From Microbacterium dextranolyticum (GTDB lineage Bacteria > Actinomycetota > Actinomycetes > Actinomycetales > Microbacteriaceae): a DNA stretch of 64,000 nucleotides. Each line of letters starts with the position of its first letter. Within the stretch, counting starts at the first letter, position 1. Positions 24,704 to 33,391 of the stretch are shown piece by piece. The stretch lies in the NCBI RefSeq assembly GCF_016907295.1, contig NZ_JAFBBR010000001.1, positions 434,001 to 498,000 of the forward strand, written 5' to 3'. The notes under the pieces are model-generated. The model made no database searches and was not told the DNA's origin. It was given only the letters and a program-made list of their open reading frames with translations. The position numbers were made by a program, and so were the translations under genes.

Positions 24704-25531
24704 TCAGCTGACGTCGCGACGCCAGCTGACCAGCCAGCCCGCCACCAGAAAGACCGCCGCGTAGCCGAGCATCAGCAGCCCGCCGACCCACCACTCGAGG
24801 GCGCCCTGGGGGGCCTGTCCGCCGAGGTTCGTGTAGATGCTCGCCCCGACCAGTGTGTCGGACGACGCGCCGGGCAAGAGGCGCGTGATGTTCGAGACCC
24901 CGTCCACGAACCCGCCGACGGTGCGCAGGATCGGCTCGATGAACTGCGTGAACGCCAGGACCCCGACGACCGCCGCGATCTGGTTGCGCACGAGCGTGCC
25001 GACACCCACGCCGATGAACACCCAGAGCACGAAGGCCAGCGCCATGCGCCCGATGAGCGCCCACGTCGCCGGCTCGGTCAGTTGGGTGTCGATGCCGAAC
25101 AGCGCCAGCAGCGCAGCGCCCGACCCGACCGCGGCTACGAGCGCGAGCCCCGCGTAGAGCGTGCCCATGACCGCGCCCGCGACGAGCTTGCCACCCAGCG
25201 CGATGCCGCGCCGCGGGGTCGCGAGGAACGTCGGGGTGAGTGTCTTGTGACGGAACTCGCCGGTCACCAGCAGTGTGCCGATCAAGAGGGGGAAGACGTA
25301 GCCGACAGCGGTCGCGATGCTGTAGATCACGGGCGGCAGCGCCGCGGCAGGCAGGGCGGGCGTGTTCGACGCCTCACCGCCCAGAGAGCCGTTCGCCAGA
25401 GCCCCGAACGTCGCGGCGAGTCCGGCGGCGGTCGCGCCGACGTAGAGGAAGAGAACGATCCCGAGGATCCACCACATCGACGTGGTGAACTGCTTGGTGA
25501 GCTCGGACCGGGTCGCGTTCGCGAGAGTCAT
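24704..25531 (-). CDS. ABC-2 family transporter permease
   Basis: 275 residues with six predicted membrane helices and the phrase LLVTGEFRHKTLTPTFLATPRR in the first cytoplasmic loop, a hallmark of ABC-2 permeases linked to small ATPases (as in bacitracin or lantibiotic-type exporters). The ATG at 25531 overlaps the ATPase stop (ATGA), so it is made with the ATPase encoded just before it. Substrate unknown. Confidence 0.9.
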   Translation of the reverse strand: MTLANATRSELTKQFTTSMWWILGIVLFLYVGATAAGLAATFGALANGSLGGEASNTPALPAAALPPVIYSIATAVGYVFPLLIGTLLVTGEFRHKTLTPTFLATPRRGIALGGKLVAGAVMGTLYAGLALVAAVGSGAALLALFGIDTQLTEPATWALIGRMALAFVLWVFIGVGVGTLVRNQIAAVVGVLAFTQFIEPILRTVGGFVDGVSNITRLLPGASSDTLVGASIYTNLGGQAPQGALEWWVGGLLMLGYAAVFLVAGWLVSWRRDVS

Positions 25532-26565
25532 CGCTGCTCGCCTCCTTCCGTTGCCGGGCGCGGATCGGGGATCGTGGCCGACGCGGCGACGGGCGCCACG
25601 GGGGCGGCCGGTGCGTCGGGCGAGGTCGGGGGTGGCGAACCGGCGCCGACGACCGCAGTCCGGGCATCCGCACGCCCGTGACCGACGAGGTCGAGGAACA
25701 CCTCTTCGAGCGACGGCCCGCGGCGCTGCAGGTTCGACAGCGCGACGCCGGCCGCCTGCGCGATCGAGCCGAGGTGGGCGGGTTCGGCGCTGCGCACCGT
25801 GAAGCCCGTGCGGAGCGCCTCGTACGAGACGCCGGCCGCATCGAGCGCGGCGGCGAGCGCGGCACGGTCGGGCGCGTCGATGACGGTGGCGACGTCGTCG
25901 GCTGGCGTGAGGCCGGCGAGGTCGCCCTGATAGACGAGGCGCCCGGCCGAGATGATGAGCAGCGACGACACCGTCTGCTGCACTTCGGCGAGCATGTGCG
26001 ACGACACGAGCACCGTGCGCCCCTCCTGCGCGAGGCGGCGGAGGAACCCCCGCAGCCACGTGATCCCCTCGGGATCGAGACCGTTCGCCGGTTCGTCCAG
26101 CACCAGCACGCCGGGATCGCCCAGGAGTGTGTAGGCGAGGCCGAGACGCTGGCGCATGCCGAGCGAGAACCCGCCGACCTTGCGTCCCGCGGCGTCGGCG
26201 AGGCCGACGAGCCCCAGCACGTCGTCGACACGGTGCGTCGGAAGCCCCGCGGCCTGCGCATACACGCGCAGGTGGTTCGCGGCGGAGCGCCCCGGATGAA
26301 AGCTGGATGCCTCCAGTGCGGCGCCCACCGTCTGCAGCGGGTGCGCGAGCTCCGCGTAGCGTCGGCCGCCGATCGTCGCCGTGCCCGAGGTCGCCCGGAC
26401 GAGGCCGAGGAGGATCCGCAGGCTCGTGGTCTTGCCGGCGCCGTTCGGACCGAGGAACCCGGTCACGGTGCCCGGTTCCACACGGGCGGTGAGTCCGTCC
26501 ACGGCGGAGACGGCGCCGAACCGCTTCGTCACCCCGGTGAACTCCAGGACCTGTCCTTCGGGCAT
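25528..26565 (-). CDS. ABC transporter ATP-binding protein
   Basis: 345-residue ATPase. Walker A is GPNGAGKTT near residue 40, the signature is FSLGMRQRLGLA near 135, and Walker B is VLVLDEPANGLD near 155, with the conserved His in SSHMLAEVQQ. The C-terminal region includes RRGPSLEEVFLDLVG, then a Pro/Ala-rich tail of about 45 residues that is unusual for the family. ATG at 26565 with an AGGAG site seven bases ahead. Forms a two-gene exporter operon with the downstream permease. Confidence 0.92.
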   Translation of the reverse strand: MPEGQVLEFTGVTKRFGAVSAVDGLTARVEPGTVTGFLGPNGAGKTTSLRILLGLVRATSGTATIGGRRYAELAHPLQTVGAALEASSFHPGRSAANHLRVYAQAAGLPTHRVDDVLGLVGLADAAGRKVGGFSLGMRQRLGLAYTLLGDPGVLVLDEPANGLDPEGITWLRGFLRRLAQEGRTVLVSSHMLAEVQQTVSSLLIISAGRLVYQGDLAGLTPADDVATVIDAPDRAALAAALDAAGVSYEALRTGFTVRSAEPAHLGSIAQAAGVALSNLQRRGPSLEEVFLDLVGHGRADARTAVVGAGSPPPTSPDAPAAPVAPVAASATIPDPRPATEGGEQR

Positions 26566-26650
26566 GGTGCGCTCCTCTGCGATGGCCTTTCCTCCATCCT
26601 TCCGTACCCGCGCCCGCTCGCCCGTGAGCCGCGCGGGTAACGTGGGCCGG

Positions 26651-27751
26651 GTGAGCCCTTCCGACATCGCCGCCGAGCCCGTCGTCCTCGTGCGCACGGT
26701 GCATCGACTCGGCCGGCTCACCCTGAATCGGCCGCACGCGATCAACGCGCTCGACCTGCCGATGATCTCCCTTCTTTCCGAGGCTCTCGATGCCTGGGAG
26801 CACGACGACGACGTCGTGTGCGTCCTGCTCGACGGGGCCGGGGAGCGCGGGCTGTGCGCCGGCGGAGACGTCCGCGCACTGCGCGAGCACATCCTGTCCG
26901 GACGAGACGGCGACGTCGTCGCGTTCTTCCGTGCGGAGTATGCGCTGAACGCCCGGATCGCCGAGTACCCGAAGCCGATCGTCGTGCTCGCCGACGGTGT
27001 GACGATGGGCGGGGGCATCGGTCTCGCCGGTCACGCCGCGATCCGGGTGGTCACCGAACGATCACGGCTTGCGATGCCCGAGACGCGGATCGGACTCACC
27101 CCCGACGTCGGCGGATCGTGGCTGCTCGCCCGGGCGCCGGGCCGGATCGGGGAGTACCTGGCGCTGACCGGTTCGACGATGGATGCCGCCGATGCGGTCT
27201 ACGCCGGGTTCGCCGACCACATCGTGGGCGTCGATCGGCTCGACGCGCTCCGCGACGCGCTGTCGTCGCCCGAGGGCGTCCGCGATCCCGCGGCGCTCGT
27301 GCGTTCGATGCGTGTGCACCCTGGCGAGATCTCGATCGAGGCATCGGCGCTGGCTCGTGCGCGCGGATGGATCGCCGACGCGTTCGCCGCCGAGACGGCC
27401 GCCGCGATCGTCGCGCGTCTGCGCGCGCGGCCGGAGCCGGAGGCATCCGCCGTCGCCGACACGCTCGAGGAGCTCTCCCCGACGTCGCTGGAGGTGACCC
27501 TGGCCGCGGTCCGTGCCGCCCGCGGGCTGCCGGACCTGCGCGCCGCGCTCGCTCAGGAGTACGGGCTCGTCCTCTGGCTCGCCCGCACGCAGCCCGATCT
27601 CGTCGAAGGCATCCGCGCGCAGCTGGTCGACAAGGACCGGTCGCCGCGGTGGCAGCCGCCCACGCTCGCGGAGGTGGAGTCGGGCATCGGCGCCCGGGCG
27701 CTGGCCTGGACACCGCCGGAGGCCCTGTGGCGACGTGGCGGTACCCGATGA
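26651..27751 (+). CDS. 3-hydroxyisobutyryl-CoA hydrolase / enoyl-CoA hydratase family
   Basis: 366-residue crotonase-fold protein. LTLNRPHAINALDLPM, the oxyanion-hole block GERGLCAGGDVRAL, and MGGGIGLAGHAAIRVVTERSRLAMPETRIGLTPDVGGS match 3-hydroxyisobutyryl-CoA hydrolases of valine breakdown, as does the length above 350 (ordinary enoyl-CoA hydratases are about 260). GTG at 26651 lies seven bases after TAACGT, the same leaderless arrangement as at 9917. Start of a run of four close or overlapping genes to 30111, though the next three are functionally unrelated. Confidence 0.88.
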   Translation: MSPSDIAAEPVVLVRTVHRLGRLTLNRPHAINALDLPMISLLSEALDAWEHDDDVVCVLLDGAGERGLCAGGDVRALREHILSGRDGDVVAFFRAEYALNARIAEYPKPIVVLADGVTMGGGIGLAGHAAIRVVTERSRLAMPETRIGLTPDVGGSWLLARAPGRIGEYLALTGSTMDAADAVYAGFADHIVGVDRLDALRDALSSPEGVRDPAALVRSMRVHPGEISIEASALARARGWIADAFAAETAAAIVARLRARPEPEASAVADTLEELSPTSLEVTLAAVRAARGLPDLRAALAQEYGLVLWLARTQPDLVEGIRAQLVDKDRSPRWQPPTLAEVESGIGARALAWTPPEALWRRGGTR

Positions 27752-28599
27752 GGGCCGCCGAGCGGAGCGTCGACTCCGCCGCGTCGGCGCGCACGCGCCG
27801 TCGGTGGTCGATCGGGGCGGCGGTCGATCAGTTCTTCTTCGTGTTCGCGGGGCTCGCGGCGATCTGGCTGGCCTACCTCGGATTCACCCAGACGTTCGCC
27901 TTCGGGTGGTGGGGCATCGCCGTCGGCGTCGTGTTCTGGTTGCTTCTGGCCTACCTCGTCCTTCCGCGCCTGCACCGCATCCTCACCGCGATCTACGTTC
28001 CGGACTACTTCATCGGGCGGGCGCGCACGAGCGACGGCCTGCTCGGCGACCCGATCAATCTGGCGTTCATGGGGGAGGAGGAGAGGATCCATTCCGCCCT
28101 CGCCGAGGCCGGGTGGGTGCGCGCCGATCCGGTCACCCTGCGCTCCTCGTGGCGCATCGTCACCTCGACGCTCGGTCGCCGCAGCTACGACGAGGCGCCG
28201 GTGAGTCCGCTGTTCCTCTTCGGGCGCCCGCAGGACTTCGCCTATCAGCAGGAAGTCGACGGGAGCCCGGAGAAACGGCACCACGTGCGCTTCTGGCGCT
28301 GCCCGGACGGGTGGCTCCTGCCCGGCGGGCGCCGCGTCGACTGGCTCGCAGCCGGGACCTTCGACACGGCCGTCGGACTGTCGCTGTTCACGCTGCAGGT
28401 GACGCACCGGATCGATGCCGACACCGACATCGAACGCGATCACATCGTCGCCTCGCTGCGCGCGGGCGCGCCCGGCGTCGCCGTCGACGTCATCCGTGAC
28501 TTCTCCAGTGGCTATCACGCGCGCAACGGCGGCGGCGACAGCATCCGTACCGACGGCGACCTGCCTGTCGTGGACGTCCGCGGGGTGATCGCACGATGA
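27748..28599 (+). CDS. LssY C-terminal-domain membrane protein
   Basis: 283 residues. Two membrane helices near residues 28-48 and 53-72 are followed by a soluble domain resembling the LssY C-terminal domain (EEERIHSALAEAGWVRADPVTLRSSWRI; VRFWRCPDG; ATGTFDTAVGLS-like AAGTFDTAVGLS). Function unknown; the domain also occurs fused to phosphatidic acid phosphatases. The ATG overlaps the stop of the CoA hydrolase (ATGA), and the stop overlaps the next start in the same way. Confidence 0.75.
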   Translation: MRAAERSVDSAASARTRRRWSIGAAVDQFFFVFAGLAAIWLAYLGFTQTFAFGWWGIAVGVVFWLLLAYLVLPRLHRILTAIYVPDYFIGRARTSDGLLGDPINLAFMGEEERIHSALAEAGWVRADPVTLRSSWRIVTSTLGRRSYDEAPVSPLFLFGRPQDFAYQQEVDGSPEKRHHVRFWRCPDGWLLPGGRRVDWLAAGTFDTAVGLSLFTLQVTHRIDADTDIERDHIVASLRAGAPGVAVDVIRDFSSGYHARNGGGDSIRTDGDLPVVDVRGVIAR

Positions 28600-29156
28600 C
28601 TTTCCACGATGACGAGCCGGAACCCACCGCACGCCCCGCGCGCCCCGAGCACCCCGCGCAGCGTCCCGGGTACGAACCGGTCGAGCGGCTGCTGCGTCCG
28701 ACGCCCTATGATCCGGGCATGCGCCGCCCCGCGACGACGGTGGCGGGCGCCGCCCTCGTGCTGCTGGGAGCGCTCGTCGGGCTCGCGACGATCGTCGATC
28801 TGCTGGTGCACTGGCGCGAATATGCCGGAACGATCGAGATCGAGCTCGACGGCGTGACCCTCGACCCCGAGATGATCGATGCGTCGCTGTGGATCGTCGT
28901 CGCCGGCGTCGCCCTCTCGGCGGCGGTGCAGCTGGTGTGCTCTCTGCTGATCCTGCGGGGGCACAACATCGCCCGCGTCCTGGTGATGACGGTGTCGGCC
29001 ATCAGCATCTCGGCGGCCTTCGCCTCGTGGTGGGCGCGCGACCAGGAGATCACGCTGCGCACGACGCTGCCCTCGCTGGCCGTCGACATCCTCGTGCTGC
29101 TCGCCCTGTCCAGCCGATCCGCCGCGGCGTACGCGCGGCGCAACCAGAAGCGCTGA
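28596..29156 (+). CDS. Hypothetical four-helix membrane protein
   Basis: 186 residues. A Pro/Arg/Glu-rich cytoplasmic N-terminus (~45 residues) is followed by four predicted membrane helices. No family is recognised. The ATG at 28596 overlaps the stop of the previous gene (ATGA) and the gene ends ten bases before the J-domain gene, so it belongs to the same transcription unit. Confidence 0.75.
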   Translation: MTFHDDEPEPTARPARPEHPAQRPGYEPVERLLRPTPYDPGMRRPATTVAGAALVLLGALVGLATIVDLLVHWREYAGTIEIELDGVTLDPEMIDASLWIVVAGVALSAAVQLVCSLLILRGHNIARVLVMTVSAISISAAFASWWARDQEITLRTTLPSLAVDILVLLALSSRSAAAYARRNQKR

Positions 29157-29166
29157 GGCGGAGACC

Positions 29167-30111
29167 GTGTTCGATAGTCCTCTCTCGGCGTCTGCGTACG
29201 AGGTGCTGCAGGTCGCGGCCGACGTGTCCGATGACGACCTGCGCCGCGCGTACCGGCTGCGGCTGCGCCAGACCCACCCCGACACCGGCGGCGACGCGGC
29301 GCTGTTCGTCCAGGTGCAGCGCGCGTGGGAGCGCATCGGCACCAGCGAGGCGCGCGCCGCCTACGACCGCGGCCACGGCTTCGCCGCGGACGCCGCGCAG
29401 TACGCTCCTGAGCCGTCGGATGCCGGTGGCACCGGCTGGCGGCCGCGCGCGCGAGCGACCGACACGCGCCCGCGGGCGCGGTCGTTCGGCCAGCCCGGCG
29501 GGTGGCGCCGCGAGCGCTATCTGACGCTCATGCGCGAGTGGGTGGGCCGCGGCGCCGAGCTGCCCGATCCGTACGATCCGGCGCTCGTGCGCTCGGCGCC
29601 ACGCGAGCTGAAGAGGCTTCTGGCCGATGCGCTCGCCGAAGAGGCGACGGCGCGCATCGTGGCCGATCTCGGCATGGGATACACCGTCTGGCACGACATC
29701 GCCGCCGATCCGCGCGACGCCACGCTGACCCTCGATCACATCGTCCTGGGCCCCAGCGGCCTGTACGCCGTGCTCAGCGGCGACTTCGGCGGGCCCGTGC
29801 GCCTGCGGCGGAGCGAGTTGATCGGCGAGGGCGTCGCCGGCTCGCCCATCGCCGACCTCGCCGCCGCCGCACGCGTGGTGGCGCGCGGGGCGCGCGTGAA
29901 GTTCAGCGGCGCGATCGTGGTGCTTCCCGACGATGACGTGGCCGCCGCCGTCGAAGAGATCGGGCGGGTGCGCGGGCTCGCGGTGGCCGTCATCGCCCGC
30001 TCGACCCTGTCGACCGTGCTCCGCCGTGGCCTGTCGGGCGCACGCGACATCGGCGGCAACGAGCTGTTCGACATCCGGACGCGGCTGCAGCAGAGCGTGC
30101 GCTTTCTCTGA
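29167..30111 (+). CDS. J-domain protein with degenerate NERD-like C-terminal region
   Basis: 314 residues. The N-terminal J domain (about 8-65) keeps the HPD motif (RQTHPDTGGD), so it can probably stimulate an Hsp70 ATPase. A disordered Arg/Ala linker (70-120) follows. The region near 165-210, with LGMGYTVWHDIAADPRDATLTLDHIVLGPSGLYAV, resembles the core of NERD nuclease-like domains, but the following catalytic E-x-K is replaced by LSGDF, so nuclease activity is unlikely. GTG at 29167. Distinct from the housekeeping DnaJ (no zinc region). Confidence 0.72.
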   Translation: MFDSPLSASAYEVLQVAADVSDDDLRRAYRLRLRQTHPDTGGDAALFVQVQRAWERIGTSEARAAYDRGHGFAADAAQYAPEPSDAGGTGWRPRARATDTRPRARSFGQPGGWRRERYLTLMREWVGRGAELPDPYDPALVRSAPRELKRLLADALAEEATARIVADLGMGYTVWHDIAADPRDATLTLDHIVLGPSGLYAVLSGDFGGPVRLRRSELIGEGVAGSPIADLAAAARVVARGARVKFSGAIVVLPDDDVAAAVEEIGRVRGLAVAVIARSTLSTVLRRGLSGARDIGGNELFDIRTRLQQSVRFL

Positions 30112-30119
30112 TCGGTGGG

Positions 30120-30779
30120 CTAGCGCGGCGGTGCCAGCAGTCCGTCCAGCAGGCGCAGGGCCGCTTCGTGATCGACGGACGGGTCGAGCAGCCACTGCGT
30201 CTGCAGGCCGTCCGACGCCGCGATGACGAGCGCGGCGGCGAGGCCCGGATCGATGTCGGAGCGGACCGCTCCGGATGCCTGCAGGTCGCGCACCCGCTCG
30301 GCGAGCTCGTCGCGCAGCCGCGCGAACCGACTCGTCACGAAGGCGTGTGCCGAGGGATGGCTGCCGTCGACCGCAGAGGCCACGAGCGACGAGTACAGCT
30401 GCACGAGGCCCGGGATCTCGCGGTTCTCGACCGCGGAGATCCGCATCATCTCGGCCGGACTGACCGACTCGGTCGCCCCGGACGGCGGGCCGTTCGGGGC
30501 CGCCGGCGCCTCGGCCGTGTAGGCCTCGTCGGCCGCGTCGTCCGGCGAGGACTGCTCGGACTCGCGGTACACGGCCACCAGCAGCTCGTCGAGCGACCCG
30601 AAGTAGTGCGTCAGTGCGGCGTGGGTGACCCCGACCTCCTGCGCGATGGCCCGCAGGCTCGTGCGGCTGCCGCCGCGCTGCGCGAAGACCTCGATGGCCC
30701 GGTCGAGGATCTCCTGGCGACGGGCCACGCCCTTGGCGTACGCCCCCCGTGTGCGGGGGGCCTGATCGTCGGGGCCCAT
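30120..30779 (-). CDS. TetR family transcriptional regulator
   Basis: 219 residues. The N-terminal TetR helix-turn-helix (about 20-66) reads RRQEILDRAIEVFAQRGG...SLRAIAQEVGVTHAALTHYFGSLDELL. An unusually acidic Ala/Pro-rich insert follows near 75-105, before the helical ligand-binding domain. ATG at 30779. The short divergent region to 30893 contains no clear palindrome. The regulated genes are unknown; the neighbour is a YaeQ-like gene. Confidence 0.88.
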   Translation of the reverse strand: MGPDDQAPRTRGAYAKGVARRQEILDRAIEVFAQRGGSRTSLRAIAQEVGVTHAALTHYFGSLDELLVAVYRESEQSSPDDAADEAYTAEAPAAPNGPPSGATESVSPAEMMRISAVENREIPGLVQLYSSLVASAVDGSHPSAHAFVTSRFARLRDELAERVRDLQASGAVRSDIDPGLAAALVIAASDGLQTQWLLDPSVDHEAALRLLDGLLAPPR

Positions 30780-30892
30780 GCGGCGATCCTAACCGGGCCC
30801 CCGTCGCAGGCCCCCGCGTCGTCGACGGGACTATCCCGGCCCGGGCGAGGGGCGGGTCGTCGCCCGGGCATCCGCCCGTCTAGGCTCGAGGC

Positions 30893-31432
30893 ATGGCGAT
30901 CGGCGTGGTGATGCACACCTTCGACGTGCAGCTCGCGGATGTCGACCGGGGCGTGTACGACGACCTCACGCTGCGCCTCGCGCAGCACCCCTCCGAAACC
31001 GGCGCGTTCCTCACGACGCGGCTGCTCGCCTACTGCCTCGAGTACGCGGAGGGCATCGCCTTCAGCGAGGGGATCGCCGCGACGAACGAGCCCGCCGTGT
31101 TCGTCCGCGATGCGACCGGCGCGATGACGGCGTGGATCGAGGTCGGCTCCCCCGATCCCGACCGACTGCACTACGGCAGCAAGCTCACCGATCGCGTCGT
31201 GATCTATACGCACCGCGACCCCTCCCGTGTGCTGCCGCAGTACGCCGGCAAGAAGATCCACGCCGCCGATCGGATCGAGCTGCGCAGCTTCGATCCCGGA
31301 TTCGTCGAGGCCGCCGCCGCCGCAGTCGAGCGCCGGAACTCGGTGACCCTCTCGGTCACCGAGGGGCAGCTCTATCTGGACGTCAACGGCACGAATCTGG
31401 CGTCGCCGATGCACGTGCAGTCGATCGTCTGA
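30893..31432 (+). CDS. YaeQ family protein
   Basis: 179 residues, matching YaeQ in length and in blocks such as FDVQLADVDRGVYDDLTLRLAQHPSE, RLLAYCLEYAEGIAFSEG, WIEVGSPDPDRLHYGSKLTDRV and IELRSFDP. YaeQ has a PD-(D/E)xK nuclease-like fold, though its activity is not established. The ATG lies six bases after TAGGCT, indicating a leaderless transcript. Confidence 0.85.
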   Translation: MAIGVVMHTFDVQLADVDRGVYDDLTLRLAQHPSETGAFLTTRLLAYCLEYAEGIAFSEGIAATNEPAVFVRDATGAMTAWIEVGSPDPDRLHYGSKLTDRVVIYTHRDPSRVLPQYAGKKIHAADRIELRSFDPGFVEAAAAAVERRNSVTLSVTEGQLYLDVNGTNLASPMHVQSIV

Positions 31433-31464
31433 CGCGCGCCGGATCTCCGCCGCGGGGCCGCCCC

Positions 31465-32424
31465 TCACGACGCCGGGTTCGTCCGACCGCGGCGACGTGC
31501 TGCATCGATCAACTCCGCGGAGGTCTCCCACACCCGCGCCGCCTCGGCCTCGCTGCGCAGTCGTGAGTAGAGAGCCTGCTGTGCCGCGGGGCCGCCGAGG
31601 TGCGCGAGTCCCGAGGGACCGTACATGCGACCGGCGCCGTCGGGCGCGGTCGCCGCCAACAGCGCGGGCTCGGCGGCGCTGCGCACCGTGCCGAAGAGGA
31701 TGCCGCGGCGCGAGAGCGCCTCGATGAACCGGCGCCCCCGCACGGGCTCCGCACGGCCCAGCTCGGTGCGGGCCGCCAGCAGAGAGGTCGGCGCGACACC
31801 GGGGTGCGACAGGTTGCTGGTGATGCCCCATCGCTCGATCCGACTGCGTCGATCGAGTTCGAGCCCGAACAGCCCGAGTGCGATCTTCGATTGGCTGTAC
31901 GCGGTGCGTCCGTTGTAGCGGTGCTCGAAGTTCAGATCGTCCCACTGGATCGATCGCTCGTTCGCGGCGACGCTGACCTGCGACGTCACGCGCGCCGAGC
32001 CGGCGCGCAGCAACGGCAGGATGCCGAGAACGAGCGCGACGTGGCCGAGGTGATTCGTTCCCCACTGCAGTTCGAAACCGTCGGCGGTGAGCTGGCGGGA
32101 GGGCGGCGTCATCATTCCGGCGTTGTTGATCATGTGGTGGATCGGCTCTCCGGCATCCGTCAGCTCGGCCACGAGCCGGTCGATGGAGGCGAGTGACGAC
32201 AGGTCGAGGCTCAGCAGCGTGACCTGTGCGTCCGGGACGGTGCGGCGGATCTCGGCGACGGCGGACGCGCCCTTGACCGGATTGCGCACCGGCAGGAGCA
32301 ACTGGGTACCGGCGGACGCCAGCCGCGCGGCGATCGCGAGACCGATCCCGTCGCTGCCGCCGGTCAGCAGCGTGCGCGTGCCGGAGAGATCGGGGAGCTC
32401 GAGGGTGCGGGGTGAGGATGCCAT
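31465..32424 (-). CDS. Short-chain dehydrogenase/reductase
   Basis: 319 residues. The Rossmann motif TGGSDGIG is at about residue 20, the NNAG motif near 95, and the active site YSQSK near 170, as in the retinol dehydrogenase-like group of SDRs of about 300-320 residues. ATG at 32424. It is divergent from a MmyB-type regulator with a palindrome between them, so expression is probably repressed by that regulator. Substrate unknown. Confidence 0.9.
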   Translation of the reverse strand: MASSPRTLELPDLSGTRTLLTGGSDGIGLAIAARLASAGTQLLLPVRNPVKGASAVAEIRRTVPDAQVTLLSLDLSSLASIDRLVAELTDAGEPIHHMINNAGMMTPPSRQLTADGFELQWGTNHLGHVALVLGILPLLRAGSARVTSQVSVAANERSIQWDDLNFEHRYNGRTAYSQSKIALGLFGLELDRRSRIERWGITSNLSHPGVAPTSLLAARTELGRAEPVRGRRFIEALSRRGILFGTVRSAAEPALLAATAPDGAGRMYGPSGLAHLGGPAAQQALYSRLRSEAEAARVWETSAELIDAARRRGRTNPAS

Positions 32425-32454
32425 GCTCCGATGCTCTCCCGCCCGTCGCGGCGC

Positions 32455-32479
32455 ATCCAGGGTCTGCCGATCCCTGGAT
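32455..32479. promoter_or_regulatory. Operator-like palindrome between SDR and MmyB-type regulator
   Basis: Perfect inverted repeat ATCCAGGG (32455-32462) and CCCTGGAT (32472-32479) with a 9-base spacer, 31 bases from the SDR start and 54 from the regulator start. The likely binding site of the divergent regulator. Confidence 0.65.
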
Positions 32480-32532
32480 AACGGCGGCTCGTTCGAGAGA
32501 GACTGGACGCACGGCGGACAGGAGGGGCGGAG

Positions 32533-33369
32533 ATGACGGGCAGAGCAGAGCTCGCCGCTTTCCTGAGGGCGCGGCGCGAAGCACTGCGACCCGAAGACGT
32601 CGGGCTCGGACGCGGGCCGCGGCGGCGGGCGGAGGGACTCCGCCGTGAGGAGGTCGCCGCACTCAGCCATATGTCGGCGGACTACTACACGCGTATCGAG
32701 CAGAACCGCGGGCCGCAGCCGTCGCCGGCGATGCTCGCGGCGATCGCGCAGGGTCTGCACCTCTCGCTCGACGAACGCGACCACGTCTTCCGGCTCGCCG
32801 GACATCGCGCGCCCGAGCGTGGGCCTTCGGGCGGGCACATCTCGCCGGGTCTGCTGCGCATCTTCGACCGGTTGCACGACACCCCCGCGGAGATCGTCAG
32901 CGAACTCGGCGAGACGTTGCGTCAGACGCCGCTCGGAGTCGCGCTATCAGGGCCGCTCACCGACTTCCAGGGCGAGCAGCGCAGCATCGGTTTCCGATGG
33001 TTCACCGACCCGGGCGCGCGACTGCGCTACGCGCCCGAGGATCGGGACGCTCTCGGTCGCGTGTTCGTCGCGAACCTGCGACGGGTCGCCGGCCTGCGCG
33101 GACCCGCCTCGCGCGCCGCCCATTACGCCGAGGCACTGCAGGAGCGCAGTGCCGAGTTCCGGGCCCTCTGGGACGAGGGGCAGGTCGCGACACCGCCCGA
33201 GGCCGTGAAGCGCTTCCTCCACCCCGAGGTCGGTCTGATCGAACTCACCTGTCAGCGACTGATCGATCCCGATCAGTCGCATGCGTTGCTGGTGTACACG
33301 GCCGCGCCGGGCAGCGAGAGTCAGGACAAGCTCGATCTGCTCGCGGTGATCGCTGCCGCGGGCGTCTGA
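32533..33369 (+). CDS. XRE-family regulator with MmyB-like ligand-binding domain
   Basis: 278 residues. The N-terminal HTH (about 8-80) reads LAAFLRARREAL...RRRAEGLRREEVAALSHMSADYYTRIEQNRG, the standard form of this large actinobacterial family. A MmyB-like PAS-type C-terminal domain (about 105-270) contains TPLGVALSGPLTDFQ, RAAHYAEALQERSAEFRALWDEG and the ending LLVYTAAPGSESQDKLDLL. ATG at 32533 with a GAGGGGCGGAG site. It typically represses a divergent oxidoreductase, which fits the SDR next door. Confidence 0.92.
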   Translation: MTGRAELAAFLRARREALRPEDVGLGRGPRRRAEGLRREEVAALSHMSADYYTRIEQNRGPQPSPAMLAAIAQGLHLSLDERDHVFRLAGHRAPERGPSGGHISPGLLRIFDRLHDTPAEIVSELGETLRQTPLGVALSGPLTDFQGEQRSIGFRWFTDPGARLRYAPEDRDALGRVFVANLRRVAGLRGPASRAAHYAEALQERSAEFRALWDEGQVATPPEAVKRFLHPEVGLIELTCQRLIDPDQSHALLVYTAAPGSESQDKLDLLAVIAAAGV

Positions 33370-33391
33370 CGACGCGGTGACCGCCGCGGGG

